From contig JAJEKV010000055.1 of assembly GCA_021234155.1 (NCBI GenBank), positions 2,599,090 to 2,663,089 of the forward strand: a DNA stretch of 64,000 nt, read 5' to 3'. The DNA is from Isoetes taiwanensis (lineage: Eukaryota > Streptophyta > Lycopodiopsida > Isoetales > Isoetaceae). Positions 23,906 to 35,245 of the stretch are shown here, one piece after another. Below the pieces are notes generated by a model. The model was not told the origin of the DNA, ran no database searches, and saw only the letters and a program-made list of their open reading frames with translations. Within the stretch, counting starts at the first letter, position 1, and each line of letters starts with the position of its first letter. The position numbers were made by a program, and so were the translations under genes.

Positions 23906-24690
23906 GAATATATGTGCCGTACAGTAATGACCATCCTCTTGGAGCTCGATTCCCCTATCTGACTATTGAATCCTCCGTTCAAGGGCTCTACTTTGAGCAG
24001 TCCAAAAAAATCCAAGACGGGTCCGTGAGAACTTATCAAACCGCGAAGCGTCATGTGGGCGATCGTAGAAATCGAAATGTTTTGTCATCGGGCATTGCGG
24101 AGACTCCGAAATGGTGATTCGACTTCGCTACATCGTCCAAAATGATATTACCCTAAGGACCAAGTTATACCATCCATTTTGCGAAAAAAAAAAACGCTTA
24201 CGCCTTACATGGTAGTATTCAGCATCCACCTCCTAGGCCAATTGACTACGAGTGTGCTAGGACGACCTCTTTTGGCGCTTCTTGGAGAAGGAGTGGTCCT
24301 TTGGCCACGAAATATTGGTCCGCAGGGCAAACATCGATATTCTGAGTCCATTGGCAGAGCCGAATCACGGTTCTGGAGAGGGTAAATTGCCCATCCATCG
24401 CCAGGGCCTTCGGGAGAGGAGTTTTAGGGCAAGCTGCTTCGGGGAGGGTTTTAAGATCTCTTCTCTGGCAGCAACACCCCGCTCTATGACAAGACACGGC
24501 GCAAGGTCCTGGTCGAATCTGACAAGGATAGGACCTTCGAAACAAAAAATGTGAGTTGCCAGGTTCTTGAAGGGTTCGCGTTTTGGGGGCCAAGTTTTAG
24601 CCTTTGCAATTGGGACGTGGCCGAGAGGCTAATAAAGCAAGAGGAACTGAAAGAATGGAGTTTGGATCTGCCATCCTTTCATTGTGGCAA
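23906..24690 (+). repeat. Complete diverged single copy of the 800-bp unit
   Basis: Aligns across the whole length of the array unit. Landmarks in order are TTGAATCCTCCGTTCAAG, TGTTTTGTCATCGGGCA, ATTACCCTAAGGACCAAGTT, GGCGCTTCTTGGAGAAGG, GTTTTAGGGC, AAGGTCCTGGTCGAATCTG, GGGACGTGGCCGAGAGGC and GGAGTTTGGATCTGCC. It is much more diverged from the array units than they are from each other, so it behaves like an older monomer outside the transposon. Confidence 0.65.
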
Positions 24691-27246
24691 TTAGAATTCA
24701 AGGGCCGCTTTTGTAGTAGCAAGACATTCATAAATTCGTAATTCTGGTCCTTATGCACAAATGTCATCATCTGATGTGGCGATGAATAACGCTTAAAAAA
24801 AACAAGGTGGAAAGCGTCCATGGAACTAAGGAGATCATCAACCATGGAAGAGGCAGAGAAAAAGGAGAAAATTGGATAAAGGCCATAGAAATTCTTCCAG
24901 AAATAGAAGGGTGAGAGGAACAAATCTGGCAATTGAAATACACGAACAAACTGCAACAAGATCGACGTTTCATCTGAGCTGAATCTGTGTTGTTGTATGA
25001 GTTTCCCTACTGCTATTCTTCCATTCAGGTTTTGTGTTTTCTAGTGTCATTCAGATGGATTGGGCTCAAGACATACTCATTCCAGTGGGTTGGTCTTGTT
25101 CCCGTATTATTTTTGTCGTCATCTTGCTCGGTTGTACATGCAGTTTGAGTTATTTCTTGTTTTGCCCCTTTCATGTTTGTGCTTTTTGCCTATAGTATGC
25201 TGTTATATAGGGATTTTTTTCATGTTCGTTATTTGGTATTTGGTCCCATTATGTTGGTCATGGTCTCATCTTAAGATTGGGCTACGTTTTTTATTTTTGT
25301 GAGAGGTGCCTTCTGCTTGGTTTGGGCATGTCATGGTTTATTAGGAGCTTTCAGTGGTTTGCATGAATTGTTCTGGTTTTTCATGTACCTTTCTTTTATT
25401 CTCACCACTTTCATAATGGTTCTCACTATCCCTTTTTCTTTCAATGGATGATATGTGCTCAGTCTACTCTTCGGGGCATTAACCCTCCAACAATGTGATC
25501 GGGGTCCCCCCCCCCGAGAGGATATCGTAGAATGTCCATGTTCCATCTAATACTGCAATTTTCTTACCCTTCCCTTTTGCAGATTGTGATCCAAACCTTT
25601 GCCTTTCTTTCAATCTCAATCATTGTTTCTGTCCCTTGACCGTGCACCTCCTTCTTCCTCATCTTCTTTGACCTTTATGTCGGGCTGCCTATGGTTTTCT
25701 GTGTACCTAGATGATGCCATCAACCAGGAGGATTTTGGCATTGAATTTTACCGTGACCACATCAGCTCCGAGCTGACCTTTGAGCTTGAGGTCCCTAACA
25801 TGGTGTATTTTCATCTAGGGGATATGGTAGCCACTCTGCTTTGGTGGGGCCATAGCGGCCATGCAATGTTCCTTGAGATTGCTTTCCATTAATATTGAGA
25901 TTTCTTTCTACTAATATTGCAAAAATGCATCTCTATGCCCCTTGTTTCCAACTTGTAAGTATGTAGGGTACATGCTTCTCAACTTTCTTTGAGATTGTTT
26001 TTCCTGTTAGTATTGTTTAAACAGTTTTTATGTTAGTGTTATGTTTATATTGATTTTGTATTGTGTGGAGACATGCCATCAGCTTGAGATTGCTTTCCAC
26101 TAATATTGCAAAAGTGCATGCTTTGTTTTTTCTGTTAGTATTGCAAAATAAGGTTTTTCTGTTAGTATTGTGTTAGTTCTTGATTTGTTATTGCATAAAT
26201 ACATGTGCTTTTTTAACTTTTTTGGGGGGATTGCATTTCTATTGGTACTTGCATAAGGTTGTATTTCTATTGGATTTGCATAACACATGATCTATGCCCC
26301 TTGTCTCGAACTTGTGTGATATGTATATACATGGTCTCTTCCATTTTTCTCCAATTGAAAGGTGCCCATTGTCTGGAACTTGTTCATAAACTGATATGAA
26401 TCACCAACTTATAACGAAAAGTTCATGAGGAGAGAAAAATGTAGAATATCTTAATGGAGATGGTGGACAAAGTTTATATACAAGACATTGGAAATAGAAA
26501 TATCCGACTCACACGGCAACCCGTATTAAAGTCCCCATCGTGGAGGTCAAGTGCCAATATCGGACAAGAGCGAAAAAACCGAGAAGTCAGTCTTTTGTGG
26601 AGCCCTGTAATTGCCAAGTCAAAAAGAGAAGTGAAGTGGTGTTCCATTGAGTTGAATGAATAAGTACAATGATACATAGGAGTACCCAATGATACCCAAA
26701 ATGAGTAAGAAACAATAGCATCCCTGATTGTCTAATCAAATCCGAGGGTAACACAAAATCCTTCATAGTGAGGCTAGGCCCTAATGGAATGTCAAGACAG
26801 AAGAAAGCCAGAAGATTGCCACCGCACTGCCCAAACCGCAACCCCAAAAGTACTGACACTCGTCGAAGCTACGCCCCAACAAGTCTTACTAAGGTCTCCA
26901 CCACAATATTACACGTGCCCACCTCCAAACAACTGCAACTCGAAACATGTCTCGCTAAGGTTGCCGCGCCAACTCCATGCCCCGACCTTGGCCACTCGTC
27001 TGAAAAAGCAACTTCACCCGCCCTAGTGAGATCAGAGCGAAAAATTGGGTAGCTTGACAAGACACGTCGTTCCATATTTCTATTCAGGTAGCCATTGTGT
27101 AGGTAACACAGTTAGTAAGCACTGGTACCCTACCACACAATTTTGCCTTAGCTCTAGTGTTCTTGGTATTTCTTTGTGGCTCGATTTGCATGGTCATGGA
27201 TTTCATTACGATGGCTCATTCCTATTGAGATATTCCTCTTAATCCT
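24691..27246. other. Intergenic DNA, no supported gene
   Basis: AT-rich DNA. A partial direct duplication with a spacing of about 210 bp runs through 25870-26330 (GAGATTGCTTTCCA(T/C)TAATATTG at 25874 and 26084; ATGCCCCTTGT at about 25936 and 26294). The ORF at 25599-25892 (97 aa) has no recognised domain. The more GC-rich 26760-27060 could be old retrotransposon DNA but shows no motif I can name. Confidence 0.5.
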
Positions 27247-27370
27247 GTCAGTAATACGTTGCTGCTCTCTTTTTGTTTGGGTCCCATAGGCCAATTGGTC
27301 TCCGTGGACGCTAAAAACCTATTCTATTCTATTCTATTCTATTCTATTCTATTCTATTCTATTCTATTCT
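27247..27370 (+). mobile_element. Retroposon 3' end with (ATTCT)n tail
   Basis: A core containing CAGTAATACGT, GGGTCCCATAGGCC and ATTGGTCTCCGTGGA leads directly into about ten units of ATTCT (27321-27370). The same core, diverged, lies at 41912-41985 and ends in a related AATTC tail. A shared 3' core followed by a variable short-repeat tail is typical of some LINE/SINE families. The 5' limit is not defined. Confidence 0.55.
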
Positions 27371-28579
27371 TACAAGTTAGATCTGTAGGCCAGAGTTTTA
27401 TAGTTTGCATAAATTTTCTCTTCATTTTAGCATTTTTTGTCAATGGTTTGCCACTTTAAGTATGCAATCTTCCTCTTATTTGCTAGATGGGTGACTGTCA
27501 TGAAAAGAGGTCTAAGTCAAGGTTATGTCTATAGGTAAGATCAGATGGACTAGTAAGATTTTGTGGATTTAGTTTCTCTTGGTTAAATGTCTGGCTTCTT
27601 GCAAGCTCTTTGATATCGTACACGTTAATGGATCAAACCTGCTAAAATACCTAATCCTTGTGCACTTGCAAGGTTTCATATATTAACATTTAGTGTGGTG
27701 GGAGTTCTTTCTCATACTAAAAATACGGCTATGTGTTATGCAGTGATATTTCTTAGTAGTATCAACGACTGCATGTTAACATGCAGAAGTTACATTTTTG
27801 CTCTAGTTCAAGATATAGGCTCACTAGTGGTAATTTCACTAGAGGTAGCTTCTTATTTCCATTGCTCTCAAATTTATTCAATTAACTTGCAGTGTTTTGC
27901 ATTTGAAAGGAACATATTGCAATAACCTCACCACATCCATTTTTGTCTTTCAATGTTGCAGGCAATGCTTGGGGCTAGAATGTTTGATTATCTCATTTCA
28001 CGTTTTATAAGCAGAGATGAAAAAACAAAAAACGTGATCTGGCTATCATTTGCATTAGTTCTCCTGTCAGATGAGTTTGACAGAGGATAATGATTTTGCA
28101 AATATAGGTTTTAACAAAGTTTAAATTGAAACGCACTAATTTGCTTCAAATGCACTTAAAAAGGAATCTTTAAAAGATTCCCAAAAATTCCCCAAAAAGG
28201 GTCCATTTTCACGATCTATTTGTGACAAGCGTGACATTTTGGACATTTTAGGTACCCTTTTTGAGGGGGTAATTGAACTTAGCTTACATGCGAAATTGTT
28301 TATTGCCCCGTTTTGGCCCCCTAGTCTGGTACGAGAAATACTAACAAATATAAATACAATAAAAAATTTGACATTGAGATAAATAGCAATTGCACTAGAG
28401 CAACAAAAGCATATTCTATTCAAAGTTTTTAAAACCACTGCAATTTTTTAAACAAAAATTGTAAAAAAATGTAGTACATTTGACATTTTGAACAAAGTTA
28501 CATTTTGCAGTTTTAATTTCCCCCACATTTGTTGGATGATATGAATTTGAAGCATAGGTGAGCTCAAGAGGCATTGCAC
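27371..28579. other. No supported gene
   Basis: AT-rich sequence. Short ORFs at 27695-27925 and 28136-28438 show no domain. A few pyrimidine tracts ending in AG resemble acceptors but do not join into a convincing gene. Confidence 0.4.
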
Positions 28580-28985
28580 CAAAAGATATAAATTTATACC
28601 ACGTGAGCTCAAGCAGTACACAGAGAGACAACCCGAGCAGTATAAATTTATACCGCCTGTAAGCTCAAGTGGTATAAATTTATACTGCTTAAGTTTATGC
28701 AGTATAAATTTATAGCATCACCCCAAAGGAAAAGAGCGGGAGCAATATAAATTTATATCGACATTTTTTTACACGGGAAGCCACGGTATAAATTTATACC
28801 ACGAGCTCTCTTTAGAAACGTTATGGTACAACTCTAATACACTATAACACACAAAAAATCCTTTATATAAAACAATCTTCATGGTTATGCATAGATATAA
28901 CATGCCATGGGTTGGATAAAACAAGGCAAAATCTAATCTACATCTCGTTTTCACCTTGACGGTATAAATCTATACCGAGACTAGG
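28580..28985. repeat. Cluster of seven palindromic TATAAATTTATA 16-mers
   Basis: Variants of GGTATAAATTTATACC occur near 28584, 28640, 28670, 28701, 28744, 28785 and 28960. Several are linked by GAGCTCAAG or CACGAGCTC text. Each is self-complementary across 12-16 bp. The spacing is irregular (30-175 bp). Confidence 0.75.
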
Positions 28986-29384
28986 AAAAGTTTTTGTGAA
29001 GGAAGCTTTGGGATTTTTATATTCTAACGAATGCAGGAGTCTCTTGATGCAGGAGTTTCTTAGAGCATGAGTTTCTTCTGAAAATGGAAGAAAAAAGCAT
29101 TTAGGGTTTTGTTGGTGCGGCCAGTTTAGGGTTCGTGATTCATTTCTTTTGAACGACAGTCTTTGTGTTGCTCATTCGGACTCCTTGCTTCTGTCGGACT
29201 CCTTGCTTCTACAGCTCAGTCGGACTTGCTTCTACAGCTATGCCGGACTTCTACAACATGATTCACATACGTAAGCATTATATGCAGAAATTCGCAGCAT
29301 CTTATTGGCATACATAGGCTTTATAGCAGGCATAAGATAAGCTTTATAGCCTAGTTTACGTTTTCTGTGATTTTCCGTGATGCA

Positions 29385-29665
29385 GCAAAAATGGTTGTCA
29401 TCTTCAAAACCTAATCTGGTGGAAACTGCTATTGTACCAGTTGATGCAGAAGCTCGAGCAGAGGTTTGGCTTTGTTATTTTAGCTTTTATTTGATCTTAG
29501 TTGACTGATGGTTGTGTATCAGCAGGTTAGGGAATGGTTGGATTTTTCCAGAAACATTTCAATAGGAAAGTTGCAAATGCTTAATGTTTGGCCCCTTGCG
29601 CTGTCTCCGAACATAAATGTCCTCTGTTTGAAGAGGAAATTGAGGAAGGTTTTTGAAGTATCTCG
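29385..29665 (+). CDS. Possible exon pair, unidentified gene
   Basis: An open piece ending VETAIVPVDAEARAE stops at GAGCAGAG|GTTTGG (29463) and can join in frame, across an intron of about 63 bp ending ATCAGCAG, to VREWLDFSRN and following residues from 29525. The joined VREWLDFS is reminiscent of GST-C-like linkers, but I cannot identify the family. More acceptor-like sites follow at 29775. It may be part of a host gene or a pseudogene. Confidence 0.25.
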
Positions 29666-29830
29666 GTATAATGCACCTCTATTTTTCAACCTATTTACAT
29701 TTCTTGTTCAATCTTACTACGCATTCTTGCATAGCATGTTTTTGAAAAACTCTTGTTTGATCATGTTGTTGCAGATACTTCCACTGTGCACGACTCAAAA
29801 CTCAAGATATTGCTCTTCTTGAGAATTTGA

Positions 29831-31586
29831 AAAGGTTTAGTATGCTATGTTAATACTGCATGTTGTGCGGCTACGAAGCAACTCAGTGCTTCCCAACTTT
29901 GCACCTGTATTAGGCCTTATCCTCCCCAATATTATGGCGTTGCTCGACAAGTTGGTAGGAGATGTGGCATCAATCCTCCTCGCTGAGCCTGTCATTCAGT
30001 TTTAACTATTTATAAGCATACGTGTAGCAATAAACCAGGCTTCCATTTCAACTGATGCTTAGCTCTTTTAACATGTTCTACATTCTGCCATAGAACATAC
30101 AGAATACGAACTTATTTTTATCTTCTTATCAAGTGTGCATCATATACTTGGCTTATTGTTTTCGTCCACTGACTCACATTTCTATTTACTTCATTATTAC
30201 TACAAATGTTTGTATGTTTAGCCCTTGGCTGTGCTGTGTGATTCCAGCAGATTGGAAGATAGCCTTATTATACATGTTGCACTAAAGGCATTTTCTTATC
30301 CCATATATGTTAGCTTATTGTCTTCTTATGGCATGGTCTATTTAGTCCCATTTTGAATGTTTTTTCTTCTCTGTGAACTATTCAAATGGTAGTGTACGAT
30401 TTTCTACAAGGAGGCCCTACCTTGTTCACGAAGTACAATAACCACAAAGCTAATAGCACCCTTCATGGTTACCATTTGACAATTTTATTTTCAAATCATT
30501 GATAATCAAGTTGCAATCTTTCGCTAGAAACCATATGCCATGGTGCACCTTATGCCATTCGCCATGTGTAGCAAGTATTACCTAAGATTGTATAGCATAG
30601 CATACTAAACCTAAGTATGCTATGCTATGCTTAGTATTTGAGAATTTGTATGCTATGCTTACACAACTGCATGCTATTGTATTTTTGGGTTTCTAGAACA
30701 TAACCAATATTTTTTGCGTGGCATCACAACGAATGGCTCCTACAATATGCAATTCCTTAAATGCTCACAAACAAACTTAAAACATCTTTGTCTAATTCTC
30801 TTGTTTTTGCTACTTGTTATTGTCTTGGCCATGCAGAATAATTTGTTTACCCCCCCAAAAGAGGAATTTTTATTTTTTTGAAACCTCTCTTTATCAAACT
30901 GGTTGTGCAAAAGCACTATTTTCAAGAAAAGTTTTACATAATGTTTGGCTAAAAACATTCAAATCCCCTTTTTAGCTAAATCTTAAGATTTTTAGATCTA
31001 AATCTTACCTTATGGTTTGAGATTCTGATTCTTCCTCTTCAATTTTAGCTTCTCTACTTCATATGAAGTGGATGCTTTAATTTAAGTATATTGTGTGCCT
31101 ATTGGAAAGGAACATCTACAAAAGGAAAAACAGGATTCTATAGGAACTTATTGATTGGGATCTTTAGATGTACGATGGAAAGATAGATACTCAGGATGTC
31201 GATGCAAAGTGACTTTTATGTAATCCAGCATCAAAATATACGAATTGACTGCAAGTAAAAGCACTAAGATTGTAGGCTTGCTTGTATTCTATATAAGCCA
31301 GCGTTAATGGAATACAAGCACTGCTCCAAATCATGTTGCATTACCAATAATTTCTTGTCTTGCACTACTAGAATTAATGAACATCTAGGTGAAGTGTATT
31401 TTGACAATAAAACGAGGAACCTTAAAGTGTGAATGCACCAATCTGGCCCCTCGCCGTATTTTGCTTCATTAAAGGTCCTATGTGGTCCATTAAAGGTCCC
31501 ATGTAGTCCATTTAAGGGCACTTATAGTGGTCGATTGAAGGTCACGTAGTGGTCCATTTAAGGGCAACATGGTGGTCTACAGGCCC
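29831..31586. other. No supported gene
   Basis: AT-rich DNA. Local repetition of TATGCTATGCT (30580-30670) and short degenerate repeats of GTGGTCCATTTAAGGGCA type at 31465-31570. No domain-bearing frame. Confidence 0.4.
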
Positions 31587-31740
31587 CTTAGGCTGGGTTC
31601 ACATACAACCATCGCTAGAGAGGGGCCTTGTTTTGCCCTCTGGTAATTCGCTATGGCAGGTGATGGTCCATGTGAAAGGGTGAGCCTTTTTACATGACCG
31701 TGATGGCTGCCTTCATCGCATGTGAACCGGCTCTAAGTGA
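31587..31740. mobile_element. Small MITE-like element
   Basis: CTTAGGCTGGGTTCACATAC at the left is mirrored at the right (minus strand CTTAGAGCCGGTTCACATGC), giving imperfect inverted repeats of about 20 bp around 150 bp of DNA. TTA/TAA at the edges would suit a Harbinger or Tourist-type target, but the duplication is not exact. No coding content. Confidence 0.4.
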
Positions 31741-32041
31741 GGAGTCGCTCTCCCTTTATGTAAAATGATGTGCACGTGAAATTAGCATTGATGGGAAACA
31801 GTTGACAATGGCTTGTTAACAATGCATAATTGCTGGAATTTGGAGCGATGCGAAGCTGTGAATTGTCAGCTTTAAATATGCGAATCACAGTTGGCTATGA
31901 TTTGTTGCCAAGAACATGGCAGTTGTTAGCCAATCGTAATCGTCGACACTTCTGCTGTACTTATAGTTGCTAGAAGCTGTGAATTTTTATTTCATGAATG
32001 CTGAATAAAACCCAGCAAATCCACAACGAGGAGCCACGGCA

Positions 32042-33671
32042 ATGGGCGATGGGAGGGTGGATGTGATAATTTTGGGAGCCTCGGGGTTCACGGGGAAGTA
32101 TGTGGTTCGTGAATTTCTGAAATTTAGGCAGATTCAAATCGGGATAGCAGGTCGAAGCGAATCCAAGCTGAGAGAAGCCTTAAAATGGGCGTGTGGGTCA
32201 GGCAAGGCACCTGAAATTCCCATTTTTGAGGCCGATGTAAGGAAGCCAGAATCCCTTGCTAGGATATGCGCGGCCACACGTCTGGTGGTGAGCTGCGTGG
32301 GGCCATACAGGCTCTATGGTGAGCCTGTGGTGAAGGCCTGTGTGGACGCAGGGATTGATTATTTGGACGTGAGTGGGGAACCAGAGTTTATGGAACGAAT
32401 GGAGGCTCTGTATCATCCCAAGGCTCTGCAGAATGGTTCCCTCGTTGTCTCCGCTTGTGGGTATGTCTGTGTCCCTGCTGAACTCGGTTTAGCCTTCAAC
32501 ACCAGACAATGGCTTCCTCCCTCTGTACCCATTAGTGTGGATTCTTATTTTCTATTACATTCTTCTAAAAGAATGCGAGTCAACTTTGGATCTTATGAAT
32601 CCGCAGTACTTGGAGTTGCCCATGTCAAAGATCTACAGGAATTACGCGCATCTCGGCCCAAACGTCCCAGGTTAAAGGTAAAAGTCGTGCTCTTAATTTA
32701 TGATTGATAGATAGATAGATAGGTAGATAGATATTATTTTAACGTCCATGGGACCCTACAGCTACAAGCTACAGGGGGCCATAGGACCCTTACAGCTACA
32801 AGCTACAGGGGGCCATAGGTATCCATAAGGATATTCAGAAGTTTTGTAGCTACTAACATTTTACTTAGCACAAATTTTTCTCCGTGGGTTAGTCGGTTTT
32901 GTTATAGTTCATGTTTAGCACAAACTTATGAATGTGGGTTACTTAGTGGGTTCATCTCTACGCTACAAGTGATGATAAACTTATCATAACTGTGGTTAAA
33001 CAATGCAGATTCCTTGTCCTGCTCCACGAAAAGGTTCAATGCTACATTGGGAAGAGAATTCCAGGACATGGGCAATAAAAAACCCAGGTGCAGATGCAAT
33101 TGTAGTTCGAAGGACCATGGCAAATATAGCAGCATCATCAGCAATCGATGAAGAAGAGGAGGCAAAGAGGCAGAAAACATTGGAAACTCTAAAACCTGTT
33201 CATTTTGGGGCGTTTCTCTCTCTCAAGAAACTCTGGCATGCTGTTGCATATATCATTCTTGGTGCCATTTTCTTCAAGATGGCAAGTTTCAAGCTTGGAA
33301 GACATCTTCTACTTTGGTATCCTGAACTTTTTTCAGCAGGGTTTTGGTCCAAGAATGGACCCTCTGAGGAGGAAGTAGAGAGTGCATCTTTTTCTTTGTG
33401 GTTTGTAGGAAGGGGGTTTAGTGATTGTAGCAAGATTCAATCTGGGAAGCCAGATAAAGAGATTGTGACAAGAATGACAGGTCCAGAGAGTGGATATATA
33501 ACAACTCCAATAATTCTTGTCCAGGCTGCTCTTGTGGTTCTAGATTCCAGACAAACCCTTCCTAAAGGTGGGGTTTTAACTCCCGGTGTTGCTTTTGGCA
33601 TTACTGATTTACAGCAGAGGCTTCAGAAGAATGGTATTTCTTTCGATGTTATTAGCATCAAGTCTATCTGA
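32042..33671 (+). CDS. Saccharopine dehydrogenase-like oxidoreductase (SCCPDH-type), 2 exons
   Basis: Exon 1 is 32042-32677 (212 codons) and exon 2 is 33009-33671, joined in phase 0 across AAAG|GTAAAA and ATGCAG|ATTCC, giving 432 aa. Residues 11-18 (LGASGFTG) are the GxxGxxG Rossmann dinucleotide-binding loop. SCVGPYRLYGEPVVKAC (84-100) and DYLDVSGEPEF (106-116) are signature blocks of the plant and animal saccharopine dehydrogenase-like family, and SACGYVCVPAELG (137-149) is the variant GFDSIP block. A hydrophobic stretch (AYIILGAIFF) in the middle of exon 2 suits membrane or lipid-droplet association, as known for relatives. Length is close to the usual 430-460. The start is the first ATG, in CGGCAATGG context. 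The family's substrate is not established. No partner genes lie nearby. Confidence 0.9.
32703..32826. repeat. GATA microsatellite and 36-bp tandem duplication in the intron
   Basis: GATA/GGTA units run at about 32703-32730. Then two copies of a unit of about 36 bp containing CAGCTACAAGCTACAGGGGG follow at 32752-32826. Both lie inside the intron of the saccharopine dehydrogenase-like gene. Confidence 0.8.
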
Positions 33672-34445
33672 TGCCCTTCACATATCTGAATCATGATTTG
33701 TTAGTTTTCTGCGTTGGAATAAATTTGAAAACTTGCTGCTTAACTTTAGATTTACCTCTGTCATAGCACGGTAACATCTGTTGGCTATTAGAGGGCGCTA
33801 TATCCCTTTTTATTTTACTATTGCTTGATGTCCCGATTTTTTTGAGCAAATTAAAGTCAAGTAGTAGGCAATTTGACTGCATGCTTCTCCAAAAATAACA
33901 GCAAATCCACGAGAACCATGAGTGAAGGACCGTTCTCACGCAGGAAATCAGTAGATGGTCTGATGGCGCATTCACATGTACAATGTTTTTTGAAGCAGCG
34001 GGAGCCGGTTGAAGCAGGCTTCAAAGCCGCTTCAAAATTTTCCACAGCCACGCTGAACCCTCCACGCGGATTTGGCTGTTGCGTTTAGGATCTGGCTGTT
34101 AATTTGGCGATTGTTGAAATGATTGTTGCGTTTAGGATTTCTTGAAGCAGCCATGCAGCAGGAGCAAAAAACTACAAAAAAAATCCATGCGTGTATAAAA
34201 GGCAAATAATCTGGTTTGGTTGCAGTTAGGTGGTTGTAGCAGCTGCAAAATCGGTCGTCCATGTGAGTGCTGCATCAAATGATAGAGATTTCTAGATGCG
34301 TCCAAAATAGAGAGCAGCTGTAGGACCGATAAGGGACAAGATGCAAATCATTCGGCCACCAAACGCTGCTGCAAGTGCTGCATCGGCTGCTGCCTGCACA
34401 CTGCATGATGCGTCCACCTCTACCACCCTCCTTGTGCAGTTTCCA
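33672..34445. other. 3' flank of the oxidoreductase gene, no gene
   Basis: Contains no supported frame. The GCTTCAAA-type words near 33990-34040 and the repeated GTTGCGTTTAGGAT phrase (34078 and 34125) are short local repeats. Confidence 0.4.
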
Positions 34446-34455
34446 CTAAATCAAC

Positions 34456-34859
34456 GGAACTCCGTATATATCATCCGGGATGTGGTTAATCCGGACAAAA
34501 CAGAGGGGTTAATCCGGACATCCGGTATCAGCCAGGGTGGTTAATCCGGACATCCGATATCAGCCAAATGGTTAAGCCGGACAAAAAGTGGTTAATCCGG
34601 ACAAAAAACCAAGCGTAGAACTGTGCGGCGGGGGCAGAAATTTTGATCAGATCGCTCTTGCTGCTCCGTGGGCGGTTTGATCCGCTCCGTGGGCGATGAA
34701 GAGAGGAAGAGATTTAAGGCGAAATAGAGCAGAATCGATCAAAAAAAGGGCAAAAACAGTTGGTTTTTGGGCTTCAAACTGCGCAGGTCCTGATTAACCA
34801 CAATGGCTGATAACGGGTGTCCGGGTTAACCACATCCCGGATGATATATACGGTCTTCC
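34456..34859. mobile_element. 404-bp Mutator-like MITE
   Basis: Both ends carry inverted repeats of about 41 bp with about three mismatches, starting GGAACTCCGTATATATCATC on the left and GGAAGACCGTATATATCATC on the right (minus strand). A perfect 10-bp target duplication, CTAAATCAAC, lies at 34446-34455 and 34860-34869. Inside, GGTTAATCCGGACA recurs several times near the left end. A target duplication of 9-11 bp with long inverted repeats fits Mutator-like elements. No coding content. Confidence 0.85.
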
Positions 34860-34911
34860 CTAAATCAACAGCCCAGCTTCCAATAACAAATAGGGATTAT
34901 GCACAAAACAC

Positions 34912-35245
34912 AGGTTAAGAGGGGGTTAATCCCGGGCTCGCCTGTTTATCTCAGCCATAACAGGCGAGCAATGGGGATTGACCCCCTTAACCGGAGCCTC
35001 ACCCAAACCTGCACCCACAGCTCCGATTATCACTTCCACAGCTCCGATTATCACTCCGCAGCTCGGTTTATCACAGGCTCGGCACCTGAATTCAGTCTGT
35101 TTATCATAGGTTCGGCATCCGAGGCTGAATTCAGCCTGTTTATCACAGGTTTGGTTGAATTCGGAGGTGAGGCTGCTTGTTCCCCTGCTGTTAACTGCAT
35201 GTTATGCCCTATCACAGGGCTGCAATCAACGGTGGGCAATGGTTA
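34912..35245. repeat. Imperfect hairpin plus short repeats
   Basis: GGTTAAGAGGGGGTTAATCC and GCTCGCCTGTTTAT (34914-34955) pair imperfectly with TAACAGGCGAGCAATGGGGA and GACCCCCTTAACC (34959-34993), giving a foldback of about 80 bp. It is followed by several TGTTTATCACAGG and GAATTCAG words to 35160. Possibly another small MITE. Boundaries unclear. Confidence 0.45.

Larger units (their letters stand above)
8464..24442 (+). repeat. Tandem segmental duplication, copy 2 (interrupted)
   Basis: Second copy of the segment 2041-8463. It is continuous to 10422, is interrupted by the 11,673-bp element, and resumes at 22096. After removing that element and its 3-bp duplication, about 4303 bp remain, close to copy 1. 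It lacks the retroposon and the hAT element of copy 1. Beyond 24442 the sequence continues into DNA that copy 1 does not have. Confidence 0.85.
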
